Below are positions 1 to 6,255 of a stretch of DNA of 64,000 nucleotides, piece after piece (within the stretch, counting starts at the first letter, position 1; each line of letters starts with the position of its first letter). The notes beneath the pieces were generated by a model. It did no database searches, was not told where the DNA came from, and saw nothing but the letters and a program-made list of their open reading frames with translations. The stretch is taken from contig NZ_CP081903.1 of assembly GCF_020091405.1 (NCBI RefSeq), positions 2,666,501 through 2,730,500 on the forward strand, read 5' to 3'. The stretch comes from Bacteroides cellulosilyticus. GTDB lineage: Bacteria > Bacteroidota > Bacteroidia > Bacteroidales > Bacteroidaceae. A program made the translations under genes and the position numbers.

Positions 1-1
1 G

Positions 2-460
2 TATAATTCCGTAGAAGCAGCTACCATCGTCCCTGATGATTTTGAAGTTCCTTTTGGGAAAGCGCGTATTCGTCGTGGGGGCAGTGATCTGAGTATTATC
101 ACCTATGGTAATACAACGCATTTCTGCCTGAATGTTGCCGAACGTTTGGAAAAAGAAGGTGGCTGGAGTGTGGAAGTGATCGATATCCGTTCTTTGATAC
201 CGTTGGATAAAGAAACCATTTATGAGTCTGTGAAGAAGACCAGTAAAGCCCTGATTGTTCATGAAGATAAAGTCTTTGGTGGCTTCGGCGGTGAGATAGC
301 AGCCAGTATTGGTACAGACTTATTCCGTTACCTGGATGCACCGGTGCAGCGTGTAGGTTCTACCTTTACTCCTGTAGGTTTTAATCCGATATTGGAACGT
401 GCCATTCTGCCGGGTGCAGATAGAATTTATGAAGCAGCCAAGAAGCTGTTGGAATATTAA
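2..460 (+). CDS. 2-oxoacid dehydrogenase E1 component, beta region (3' end only)
   Basis: The reading frame is open from the left edge and stops with TAA, so only about the last 152 residues are present. They match the C-terminal half of the E1 beta part of branched-chain 2-oxoacid/pyruvate dehydrogenases, the thiamine-diphosphate enzyme that decarboxylates a 2-oxoacid and passes the acyl group to E2. Seen: the transketolase C-terminal domain with VEVIDIRSLIPLD (about residue 57 of the visible part), the VHEDKVFGGFGGEIAA stretch, and the closing P-V-G-F-N-P segment typical of E1 beta. Upstream sequence, including the thiamine site, is outside the window. The specific substrate (pyruvate or branched-chain) cannot be decided. 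Seventeen bases separate it from the flavodoxin gene on the same strand, so co-transcription is likely and a redox link is possible. Confidence 0.85.
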   Translation, partial: YNSVEAATIVPDDFEVPFGKARIRRGGSDLSIITYGNTTHFCLNVAERLEKEGGWSVEVIDIRSLIPLDKETIYESVKKTSKALIVHEDKVFGGFGGEIAASIGTDLFRYLDAPVQRVGSTFTPVGFNPILERAILPGADRIYEAAKKLLEY

Positions 461-477
461 TTTAATAATAAGTTATT

Positions 478-981
478 ATGAAAGAGATAGGATTATTTTA
501 TGCAATGAATGCTGCCAAGACTTCTCATATCGCAGAGAAGATACGTGAGAAGCTCGGACATAAAGAAGTGGAAATGATTATGATAGAAAAAGCTTGGCAG
601 AATGATTTCCAGGCTTATGATAAACTGATAGTAGGTGCTTCTACCTGGTTTGATGGTGAATTGCCCACCTATTGGGATGAGATGATACCGGAGATAGAAA
701 GCCTCGATCTGAAAGATAAGAAAGTTGCTCTCTTCGGGCTTGGTGACCAAATCGGGTATCCCGATAATTTTGTTGACGGCCTGGGAATACTGGCTGCTGC
801 CTTTGAAAAGGCAGGGGCTGTTCTTGTCGGATTTACGTCTGCCGAAGGTTATTCATTTAACCATTCAAGAGCTTTGAGGGATGGTAAATGGTGTGGACTG
901 GTGATTGATATAGAGAACCAGTCGAAGCTGACGGATAAACGTATAACGGATTGGTGTGAACGGTTGAAGAAAGAATTCTAA
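478..981 (+). CDS. fldA: Flavodoxin
   Basis: Flavodoxins are small FMN proteins that carry one electron at low potential between cytoplasmic enzymes. The 167-residue length fits the long-chain type. Seen: N-terminal IGLFYAMNAAKTSHIAEKI where the FMN-phosphate loop belongs, ASTWFDGELPTYW (about residues 58-70) giving the first isoalloxazine-stacking aromatic, LFGLGDQIGYPDNF (about 88-101) giving the second, and the C-terminal W-C-x-x-L ending of the family. Odd: the loop usually reads T/S-x-T-G-x-T, and here the glycine is replaced (N-A-A-K-T). It follows the E1 beta gene closely and ends just before a strong terminator. The assignment as flavodoxin is firm; the partner enzyme is unknown. Confidence 0.92.
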   Translation: MKEIGLFYAMNAAKTSHIAEKIREKLGHKEVEMIMIEKAWQNDFQAYDKLIVGASTWFDGELPTYWDEMIPEIESLDLKDKKVALFGLGDQIGYPDNFVDGLGILAAAFEKAGAVLVGFTSAEGYSFNHSRALRDGKWCGLVIDIENQSKLTDKRITDWCERLKKEF

Positions 982-990
982 TAAATTATT

Positions 991-1028
991 AAGGAGGGTA
1001 TATTTGAATGAGTTAGTATACCCTCCTT
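991..1028. terminator. Bidirectional terminator hairpin
   Basis: AAGGAGGGTATA and TATACCCTCCTT form a 12-bp perfect stem with a 14-base loop, between the convergent flavodoxin and FAD-dehydrogenase genes. The stem is followed by GAATTTT on the plus strand. Confidence 0.85.
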
Positions 1029-1033
1029 GAATT

Positions 1034-2638
1034 TTATAGATTGAAATAACCGGCTACCGCTTCCGCGCATCGTTCCCCGTCAATACCGGCAGAAACAATA
1101 CCACCTGCATATCCTGCTCCTTCTCCGCATGGGAACAAGCCTTTTACTCTTACATGCTGCAAAGTTTCCCTATCTCTTATGATTCGTACGGGTGCGGAGG
1201 TACGTGTCTCTACGCCAATCATTACTGCTTCATTGGTCAGGAAACCGTGACTGTATCGTCCGAATTGTTGGAATCCTTTGCTGAGTCGTTCTGTAATGAA
1301 CGGTGGCATCCAGAAGTGTAGGGGAGAAGATATCAGTCCCGGAGCATACGAACTTTCCGGTAGATCATAACTCAGCTTTTTGTGTGTAAAATCCTGCATC
1401 CGCTGTGCAGGTGCTGTTTGTCGCATATTGCCTTGTTGCCAGCAATTATATTCCAATGCCTCCTGAAAGTACATCATGCTGAGTTGGGGATAGGTAACAC
1501 TATCATCCTGCATAGCTGTTCCTCTATTTTCTATCTTCAATCCTTCGTCTTCCAGATCTTCCGGCCTTAACTCAACGACCATTCCCGAATTGCTCCAACG
1601 AGAGCCACGGTTACTGGGACTCATTCCGTTCACTACAATCTGTTGCGGACCGCTGGCGGCAGGTACAACGAACCCACCCGGGCACATACAGAAACTGTAT
1701 ACTCCTCGTCCGTCTACCTGATTCACAAAACTATATTCGGCGGCAGGCAGATATTTACCCCGCCCGTTCTTGTTATGATACTGTATTTGGTCGATCAATT
1801 CTGAAGGATGCTCCAAACGTACACCGACTGCAATACCTTTAGCTTCAACCTCCACTTGATTGGCAGCCAACCAACGGTACACATCCCGCGCCGAATGTCC
1901 TGTTGCCAGAATCACCGGACCCAGAATTGTTTGTCCTGTATGGGTTTCGATACCTTTTATCTCGTCTCCTTCGATAATCAACGCCTCCATACGTGTCTCA
2001 AAGTGCACTTCTCCGCCACATTCGAGAATGGTGTTCCGCATATTCTCTATCACACGCGGTAGTTTATCCGTTCCGATATGCGGATGTGCATCCACTAATA
2101 TAGCTGTAGAGGCACCATGCTGGCAGAATACATTCAGTATTTTGTCCACATTCCCGCGTTTTTTGCTACGGGTATAAAGCTTTCCATCCGAATAAGCACC
2201 TGCACCTCCTTCACCGAAACTATAATTAGATTCCGGGTTCACAGTATGTTCCCGGCTGATCTGAGCCAAGTCTTTTTTTCGGTCGCGTACATTCTTTCCA
2301 CGCTCTACGATGATAGGGCGGAGTCCCAGCTCTATTAATCTCAGAGCAGCAAACAGTCCGCCTGGACCGGCACCTACGACAATAACCTGCGGTTTTCCTT
2401 CTACATTCTTATAGATAGTAGGCTGGTATTCATCGTCTTTGGGCATTTCGTTCAGATATACCCGTACAGTCAGGTTGACGAAGATGGTTCGTTGCCGGGC
2501 ATCGATGCTGCGCTTTAATATTCGCGTAGCGGTGATGTCACGTACATTCAATCCTTTTTCTTGTACGAGGTATTCTTTCAGTCGTTGCTCGTTGGCTGCC
2601 ACTTCGGGGAGCACACGTAGTTGGTATTCTTGTATCAT
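1034..2638 (-). CDS. NAD(P)/FAD-dependent oxidoreductase, YP-type FAD dehydrogenase
   Basis: A 534-residue cytoplasmic flavoprotein. Seen: a Rossmann dinucleotide-binding motif VGAGPGGLFAALRL about 85 residues in, followed by the E-R-G acidic strand end. Also present are SFGEGGAGAYSDGKL, ILATGHSARD (the ATG motif of two-dinucleotide-binding flavoproteins), and a C-terminal CGEGAGYAGGIVSAG that closes over FAD. The family is widespread in Bacteroidetes and Firmicutes as an uncharacterised 'FAD-dependent dehydrogenase', so no substrate is assigned. Start choice: an upstream GTG in frame would add 12 residues, but those codons are made of the CACAGAG repeat, so the ATG at 2638 (MIQEYQLRVLPEVAA) is preferred. 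The gene runs convergently with flavodoxin and is followed by a shared terminator. Confidence 0.85.
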   Translation of the reverse strand: MIQEYQLRVLPEVAANEQRLKEYLVQEKGLNVRDITATRILKRSIDARQRTIFVNLTVRVYLNEMPKDDEYQPTIYKNVEGKPQVIVVGAGPGGLFAALRLIELGLRPIIVERGKNVRDRKKDLAQISREHTVNPESNYSFGEGGAGAYSDGKLYTRSKKRGNVDKILNVFCQHGASTAILVDAHPHIGTDKLPRVIENMRNTILECGGEVHFETRMEALIIEGDEIKGIETHTGQTILGPVILATGHSARDVYRWLAANQVEVEAKGIAVGVRLEHPSELIDQIQYHNKNGRGKYLPAAEYSFVNQVDGRGVYSFCMCPGGFVVPAASGPQQIVVNGMSPSNRGSRWSNSGMVVELRPEDLEDEGLKIENRGTAMQDDSVTYPQLSMMYFQEALEYNCWQQGNMRQTAPAQRMQDFTHKKLSYDLPESSYAPGLISSPLHFWMPPFITERLSKGFQQFGRYSHGFLTNEAVMIGVETRTSAPVRIIRDRETLQHVRVKGLFPCGEGAGYAGGIVSAGIDGERCAEAVAGYFNL

Positions 2639-2649
2639 AATCTTTTTTT

Positions 2650-2679
2650 TCACCACAGAGGACACAGAGTTCACAGAGG
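2650..2679 (+). repeat. CACAGAG-family repeat, left inverted copy beside GxxExxY gene
   Basis: The 30 bases starting TCACCACAGAGGACACAGAG and ending TTCACAGAGG match the reverse complement of 3081-3110 at 28 of 30 positions. The copy lies immediately upstream of the FAD-dehydrogenase start and eight bases beyond the stop of the GxxExxY gene. Internally it is built from repeats of CACAGAG. Confidence 0.9.
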
Positions 2680-2686
2680 GTTAGGG

Positions 2687-3064
2687 TTATAAAATAAAAC
2701 GTTTAATACCGTATTTTAGACTTGGAACATTGAAGTTTAGTAACAGTCCATATTGCAGACCGCTTAGCTTCATGTAAGTAAGAAGCTGGGCGGAGTGAAC
2801 TGGCAGTAAGCTTTCAACGCTTTTTAGTTCTAATATTAATTTCTTTTCAATTAATAAATCAATTCTATAATCAGTATCCAATGTAATTCCTTTATAAATG
2901 ATTGGCAACTTCTTTTGCCTTTCTATTTTTATACCAGCTTTACTTAACTCATAAAATAAGCAGGCTTCGTATGTGCTTTCCAATAATCCGGGGCCTAATT
3001 GTGTATGTACTTCAAATGCATATTTTAATGTTGTCCCAGTCAATATATTAATATCTTCTTCCAT
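2687..3064 (-). CDS. GxxExxY protein, PDDEXK-like nuclease fold
   Basis: A 125-residue protein of the GxxExxY family (PF13366/TIGR04256), which occurs in multiple copies in many environmental and gut bacteria and has no established function. Seen: the signature GLLESTY (about residues 26-32) inside LGPGLLESTYEACL, then the nuclease-like core D-x-L-I near RIDLLI (about 69-74) and the E-L-K of ILELKSV (about 79-85). This fits the D...ExK spacing of PDDEXK enzymes. It is framed on both sides by 30-bp inverted repeats, and the unit sits alone between two housekeeping genes, which suggests a cassette rather than part of an operon. Nuclease activity is inferred from the fold only. The start is ATG, with no clear Shine-Dalgarno sequence, as is usual in Bacteroides. 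Confidence 0.85.
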   Translation of the reverse strand: MEEDINILTGTTLKYAFEVHTQLGPGLLESTYEACLFYELSKAGIKIERQKKLPIIYKGITLDTDYRIDLLIEKKLILELKSVESLLPVHSAQLLTYMKLSGLQYGLLLNFNVPSLKYGIKRFIL

Positions 3065-3080
3065 CTATAATATTTTAAAT

Positions 3081-3110
3081 CCTCTGTGCCCTCTGTGTCC
3101 TCTGTGGTGA
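3081..3110 (-). repeat. CACAGAG-family repeat, right inverted copy beside GxxExxY gene
   Basis: Reads CCTCTGTGCCCTCTGTGTCC then TCTGTGGTGA. Its reverse complement begins TCACCACAGAGGACACAGAG, as does the left copy at 2650-2679. It lies between the GxxExxY start (16 bases away) and the radA stop (next base). Confidence 0.9.
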
Positions 3111-3111
3111 A

Positions 3112-4479
3112 TCAACCGAACAGTACCCTGAACGCCTCTTCCACCTTCCGCACCGGTATCAGTTCTATCTTTATTTTCTTCGTATCAATTCCTTGCAGAT
3201 TGTATTTCGGCAGCACGAACCGTTTAAATCCTAGTTTCTCCGCTTCACCGATCCGTTGTTCAATCCGGTTTACCGGTCGTATCTCTCCGGACAAACCGAT
3301 TTCCCCCGCCATACAAACTTCCTGTTCGATAGCCGTATCCATATTGCTGGAGAGTATGGCACTGATGACTGCCAGGTCTATTGCCGGGTCGTTCACCTTC
3401 AATCCTCCGGCAATATTGAGGAACACATCTTTCTGTGCCAACTTGAAACCTACCCGTTTTTCCAGCACAGCCAGTAGCATATTCATTCTCCGAAGGTCAA
3501 ATCCCGTGGCCGAACGTTGCGGATTGCCATATACCGCACTGCTTACCAATGCCTGTGTCTCAATCAGGAACGGGCGTATCCCTTCTATAGCCGAAGCTAT
3601 CGCTATACCACTCATCCCTTCATGATCCTGGCTCAACAATAACTCCGACGGATTACTGACTTGCCGTAATCCATCCTGACGCATCTCGTAAATCCCCAGC
3701 TCTGCCGTACTTCCGAAACGGTTCTTGATACTGCGCAGGATGCGGTACATATAATGCTGGTCACCCTCAAACTGCAATACCGTATCTACGATATGTTCCA
3801 ACACTTTCGGTCCGGCAATGCTGCCTTCCTTATTGATATGCCCGATAAGCAATACCGGGGTATGCGTTTCTTTGGCAAAGCGCAGGATACTTGCCGAACA
3901 TTCGCGCACTTGTGCGATGCTTCCCGGGGAGGATTCAATGCTTTCCGTAGAAATAGTCTGTATAGAGTCGATGATCACCAACTCCGGACGGGTATTCTTG
4001 ATGTGAACAAAAATCTGTTCCAATGACGTTTCACAAACGATGAGGCAATCGGTGGAATTTTGTGATAGACGGTCCGCGCGTAATTTCAACTGACGGGCAC
4101 TTTCCTCACCCGATACATAAAGAACGCGCTTTTCAGGGATATGAAGTACAGTTTGTAGTACCAAAGTAGACTTACCAATTCCCGGTTCCCCACCAATCAA
4201 CACTAGAGAACCCGGAACCAATCCGCCTCCCAGTACCCGGTTCAATTCTTCATCATGCAAGTCGATACGCGGTTCATCATCCGCTTCTATTTCACTGAGA
4301 ACGATGGGTTTTGGCTTTTCTGTCTCAATTCCGGATACCGGACGTTTGTTTACGACTTCTTTTCGTATCACTTCTTCTACATACGTGTTCCACTCTCCGC
4401 ACGACGGACATTTACCTACCCACTTCGGAGACTCCTGTCCGCAGTTGCTGCACACATAAACCGTTTTTTCTTTTGCCAT
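3112..4479 (-). CDS. radA: DNA repair protein RadA/Sms
   Basis: RadA is a RecA-like hexameric motor that drives branch migration of recombination intermediates in the cytoplasm. At 455 residues it is full length. Seen in order: an N-terminal C4 zinc finger CSNCGQ...CPSCGEWNT (about residues 10-31), Walker A GEPGIGKST (about 97-105), Walker B LVIIDSIQT, the RadA-specific KNRFG motif within SIKNRFGSTAE (about 252-262), and a C-terminal Lon-like domain with LNIAGGLKVNDPAIDLAV. All key residues are present. It is transcribed alone towards the GxxExxY cassette, with a Bacteroides-type -7 box about 30 bases upstream of its ATG. The identification is secure. Confidence 0.97.
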   Translation of the reverse strand: MAKEKTVYVCSNCGQESPKWVGKCPSCGEWNTYVEEVIRKEVVNKRPVSGIETEKPKPIVLSEIEADDEPRIDLHDEELNRVLGGGLVPGSLVLIGGEPGIGKSTLVLQTVLHIPEKRVLYVSGEESARQLKLRADRLSQNSTDCLIVCETSLEQIFVHIKNTRPELVIIDSIQTISTESIESSPGSIAQVRECSASILRFAKETHTPVLLIGHINKEGSIAGPKVLEHIVDTVLQFEGDQHYMYRILRSIKNRFGSTAELGIYEMRQDGLRQVSNPSELLLSQDHEGMSGIAIASAIEGIRPFLIETQALVSSAVYGNPQRSATGFDLRRMNMLLAVLEKRVGFKLAQKDVFLNIAGGLKVNDPAIDLAVISAILSSNMDTAIEQEVCMAGEIGLSGEIRPVNRIEQRIGEAEKLGFKRFVLPKYNLQGIDTKKIKIELIPVRKVEEAFRVLFG

Positions 4480-4507
4480 AAGGAAATCTACTTGCTGAAT
4501 GATTTGT

Positions 4508-4515
4508 CAAAGATA
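4508..4515 (-). promoter_or_regulatory. -7 box for radA
   Basis: On the minus strand this reads TATCTTTG, a perfect match to the Bacteroides TAnnTTTG element, giving a predicted transcript start about 20 bases before the radA ATG. Confidence 0.6.
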
Positions 4516-4560
4516 CGAATTTAGCTGTTTACGAGGCAGAAAAACAGGACAATTTATTCC

Positions 4561-4650
4561 ACCTCGTACCTCCTTTATACCTCCTTCGTACTCTCTTCGT
4601 ATCTGCTTCGCTATTTTCATCCTTCTATAGAAGCGAAGGAAATGCGAACC
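4561..4650 (-). repeat. 11-bp-period array plus hairpin, copy 1
   Basis: Fills much of the 285-base gap between radA and the asparaginase gene. On the minus strand it starts with a hairpin part (TTTCCTTCGCTTCTATA ... AAAATAGCGAAGC, stem CTTCGCT/AGCGAAG). Four 11-base units follow: AGATACGAAGA, GAGTACGAAGG, AGGTATAAAGG, AGGTACGAGGT. The same hairpin and units recur at 53709-53797. No gene or other signal is seen in the rest of the gap. Confidence 0.85.
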
Positions 4651-4764
4651 GGGTACGGCTGAAAAGAGCTTTTGACCAAATATTAGTTTTTTCTTTGGTA
4701 TGTAGTGTTTATGTGTAATTCGGCATATCGCTGCATGAATCCGTGGAGAAAATGCGGTTTCTCT

Positions 4765-5805
4765 CTAAATCGTAGTGATTTCTCCCGCCATCGGAGTACG
4801 CATTCTTTTTCGTACCTCATCAGGCGTATAGCCGTGCCCCAGTAGAAACATCAGTTTAGTGACCGCAGATTCCGTCGTGCTGTCATATCCGCAAACTACT
4901 CCCGCCTGCATTAACTGATAGCCCGTTTCATAACGTTCCATCTCTACGGTTCCGGCACTGCACTGGGTGACGTTGACAATGACTATCCCTTGCTCGCAAG
5001 CATTCCGCAAGCGGCGTATGAACCACTCTTTACGGGGAGCATTTCCCGAACCGTAAGTTTCGAGCACGACAGCTTTCAATCCCTCAATGCCCAATATACT
5101 CGATACTACATTCTCCTGAATACCCGGAAAGAGTTTTAGGACAGCAACATTGGTATCTAATAGATAATGTGGCTTCAGCTCCCGTTCGACTTCCTTAAAG
5201 CGGATTTGCACATTATTATATTTAATATGAATACCTGCTTCTGCCAATACGGGATAGTTGAATGAACGGAATGCATTGAAGTTCTCTGCATTCATCTTGA
5301 TGGTACGATTGCCGCGCATCAGGTGATTCTCAAAAAAGATGCAGACCTCGGGTACAAGTGGATTGCCTTTTGCATCACGTGCACTGGCTATTTCAAGACT
5401 GGTAAGAAGGTTTTCTTTTCCGTCTGTACGGAGTACTCCGATAGGGAGTTGCGATCCGGTAAGGATGACAGGCTTGCTCAATCCTTCTAACATAAAGCTG
5501 AGGGCGGATGCGGTATATGCCATCGTATCCGTGCCATGCAGGATTACGAAACCTGTGTATCTATCGTAATGGTCACTAATGATATGCACCAGTTTACGCC
5601 AGGCTTCCGGATCCATATCCGAAGAGTCCATCGGAGGATCGAACTGGTAAGTATCGATATGGAATGTGAAATTTTGCAGCTCCGGTACGTGCTTTTTCAG
5701 CTGTTCGAGATTGAAATTCTCTAAAGCACCCGTTTCGGGGTTTTCTATCATTCCGATGGTTCCACCGGTATAGATTAGCAAAATGGAAGTTATATTTGGA
5801 CTCAT
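4765..5805 (-). CDS. ansA: Type I L-asparaginase
   Basis: Hydrolyses L-asparagine to aspartate and ammonia; type I enzymes are cytoplasmic. About 346 residues from the chosen start. Seen: the first catalytic threonine in YTGGTIGMI near the N-terminus, and the second in LHGTDTMAYTASALSFML (about residue 90), with TGSQLPIG after it. The C-terminal allosteric-type domain contains VVLETYGSGNAP and NVTQCSAGTVEM. No signal peptide is present, which supports the cytoplasmic type. In-frame ATGs at 5811 and 5805 and an alternative codon at 5865 are possible. 5805 is chosen because AAGAGA lies six bases upstream and family members start just before the TGGT strand. It stands alone, with array DNA downstream. 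Confidence 0.93.
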   Translation of the reverse strand: MSPNITSILLIYTGGTIGMIENPETGALENFNLEQLKKHVPELQNFTFHIDTYQFDPPMDSSDMDPEAWRKLVHIISDHYDRYTGFVILHGTDTMAYTASALSFMLEGLSKPVILTGSQLPIGVLRTDGKENLLTSLEIASARDAKGNPLVPEVCIFFENHLMRGNRTIKMNAENFNAFRSFNYPVLAEAGIHIKYNNVQIRFKEVERELKPHYLLDTNVAVLKLFPGIQENVVSSILGIEGLKAVVLETYGSGNAPRKEWFIRRLRNACEQGIVIVNVTQCSAGTVEMERYETGYQLMQAGVVCGYDSTTESAVTKLMFLLGHGYTPDEVRKRMRTPMAGEITTI

Positions 5806-6021
5806 ACGCATTCTCTTACGATAATTTAGTGCAAATATAATGATATATCTTGGATTTAATATCAAAATGTTATAAAACTGTGCCGCTGGTACTGGATTTT
5901 TGTGTAGTTATGTGTGAAAATGACACTTCGTCCTTTTGCATATTTCTGTCTCTTTTGAGGCCTTTCTATATTTTTATTACAAAAAAACCGCAAAATGTGA
6001 TAGATTGAATGTTTTTATTAT

Positions 6022-6029
6022 TACTTTTG
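6022..6029 (+). promoter_or_regulatory. -7 box for threonine operon
   Basis: TACTTTTG matches TAnnTTTG. The predicted transcript starts near 6036, giving a roughly 220-base leader before thrA that contains the small leader ORF. Confidence 0.6.
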
Positions 6030-6062
6030 CGACACTTATCAATAATGAAAGAAACAGAGAGT

Positions 6063-6125
6063 ATGAACAAGTACTATCAACATACAGTCACATCCATGTG
6101 CATGACCATGACCCTTAGGGGTTAA
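6063..6125 (+). CDS. thrL: Thr/Met-rich leader peptide of the threonine operon
   Basis: A 20-codon ORF with sequence MNKYYQHTVTSMCMTMTLRG, starting about 27 bases after the predicted transcript start and ending 130 bases before thrA. Four of 20 residues are threonine and four methionine, clustered near the end. This is the expected make-up for translation-coupled attenuation by end products of the aspartate pathway. An in-frame ATG at 6045 would lengthen it by six residues (one more Thr). After the stop there is a weak hairpin around 6126-6153 followed by a T-run at 6154-6158, and a second small hairpin (ACAGG/CCTGT) near 6196-6214. These could be the attenuator and its alternative, but the pairing is not strong. 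The leader-peptide reading is inference from position and composition. Confidence 0.6.
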   Translation: MNKYYQHTVTSMCMTMTLRG

Positions 6126-6255
6126 TGGATAGTATTTGTGTTTCTACGTGTTACACTATTTTTCAGCAGTTTTTCTTATTTAATTCAAGTCAATACAGGC
6201 ATATACGTCCTGTTCCCGACACATTGTATCAACCTTATCAATAGTAATAAAGGAT

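Noticed and set aside
1382..2684. Several plus-strand ORFs opposite the FAD dehydrogenase gene
   Set aside because: They are antisense to a gene with clear FAD motifs, have no recognisable domains and show the composition expected of shadow frames.
3086..3625. 179-residue plus-strand ORF opposite radA
   Set aside because: Serine-rich shadow of the radA coding frame; radA has all family motifs on the other strand.
5936..6118. 60-residue ORF in the thrA leader ending HIHVHDHDP
   Set aside because: It starts upstream of the predicted transcript start and is out of frame with the Thr/Met-rich leader ORF, which fits the operon better.
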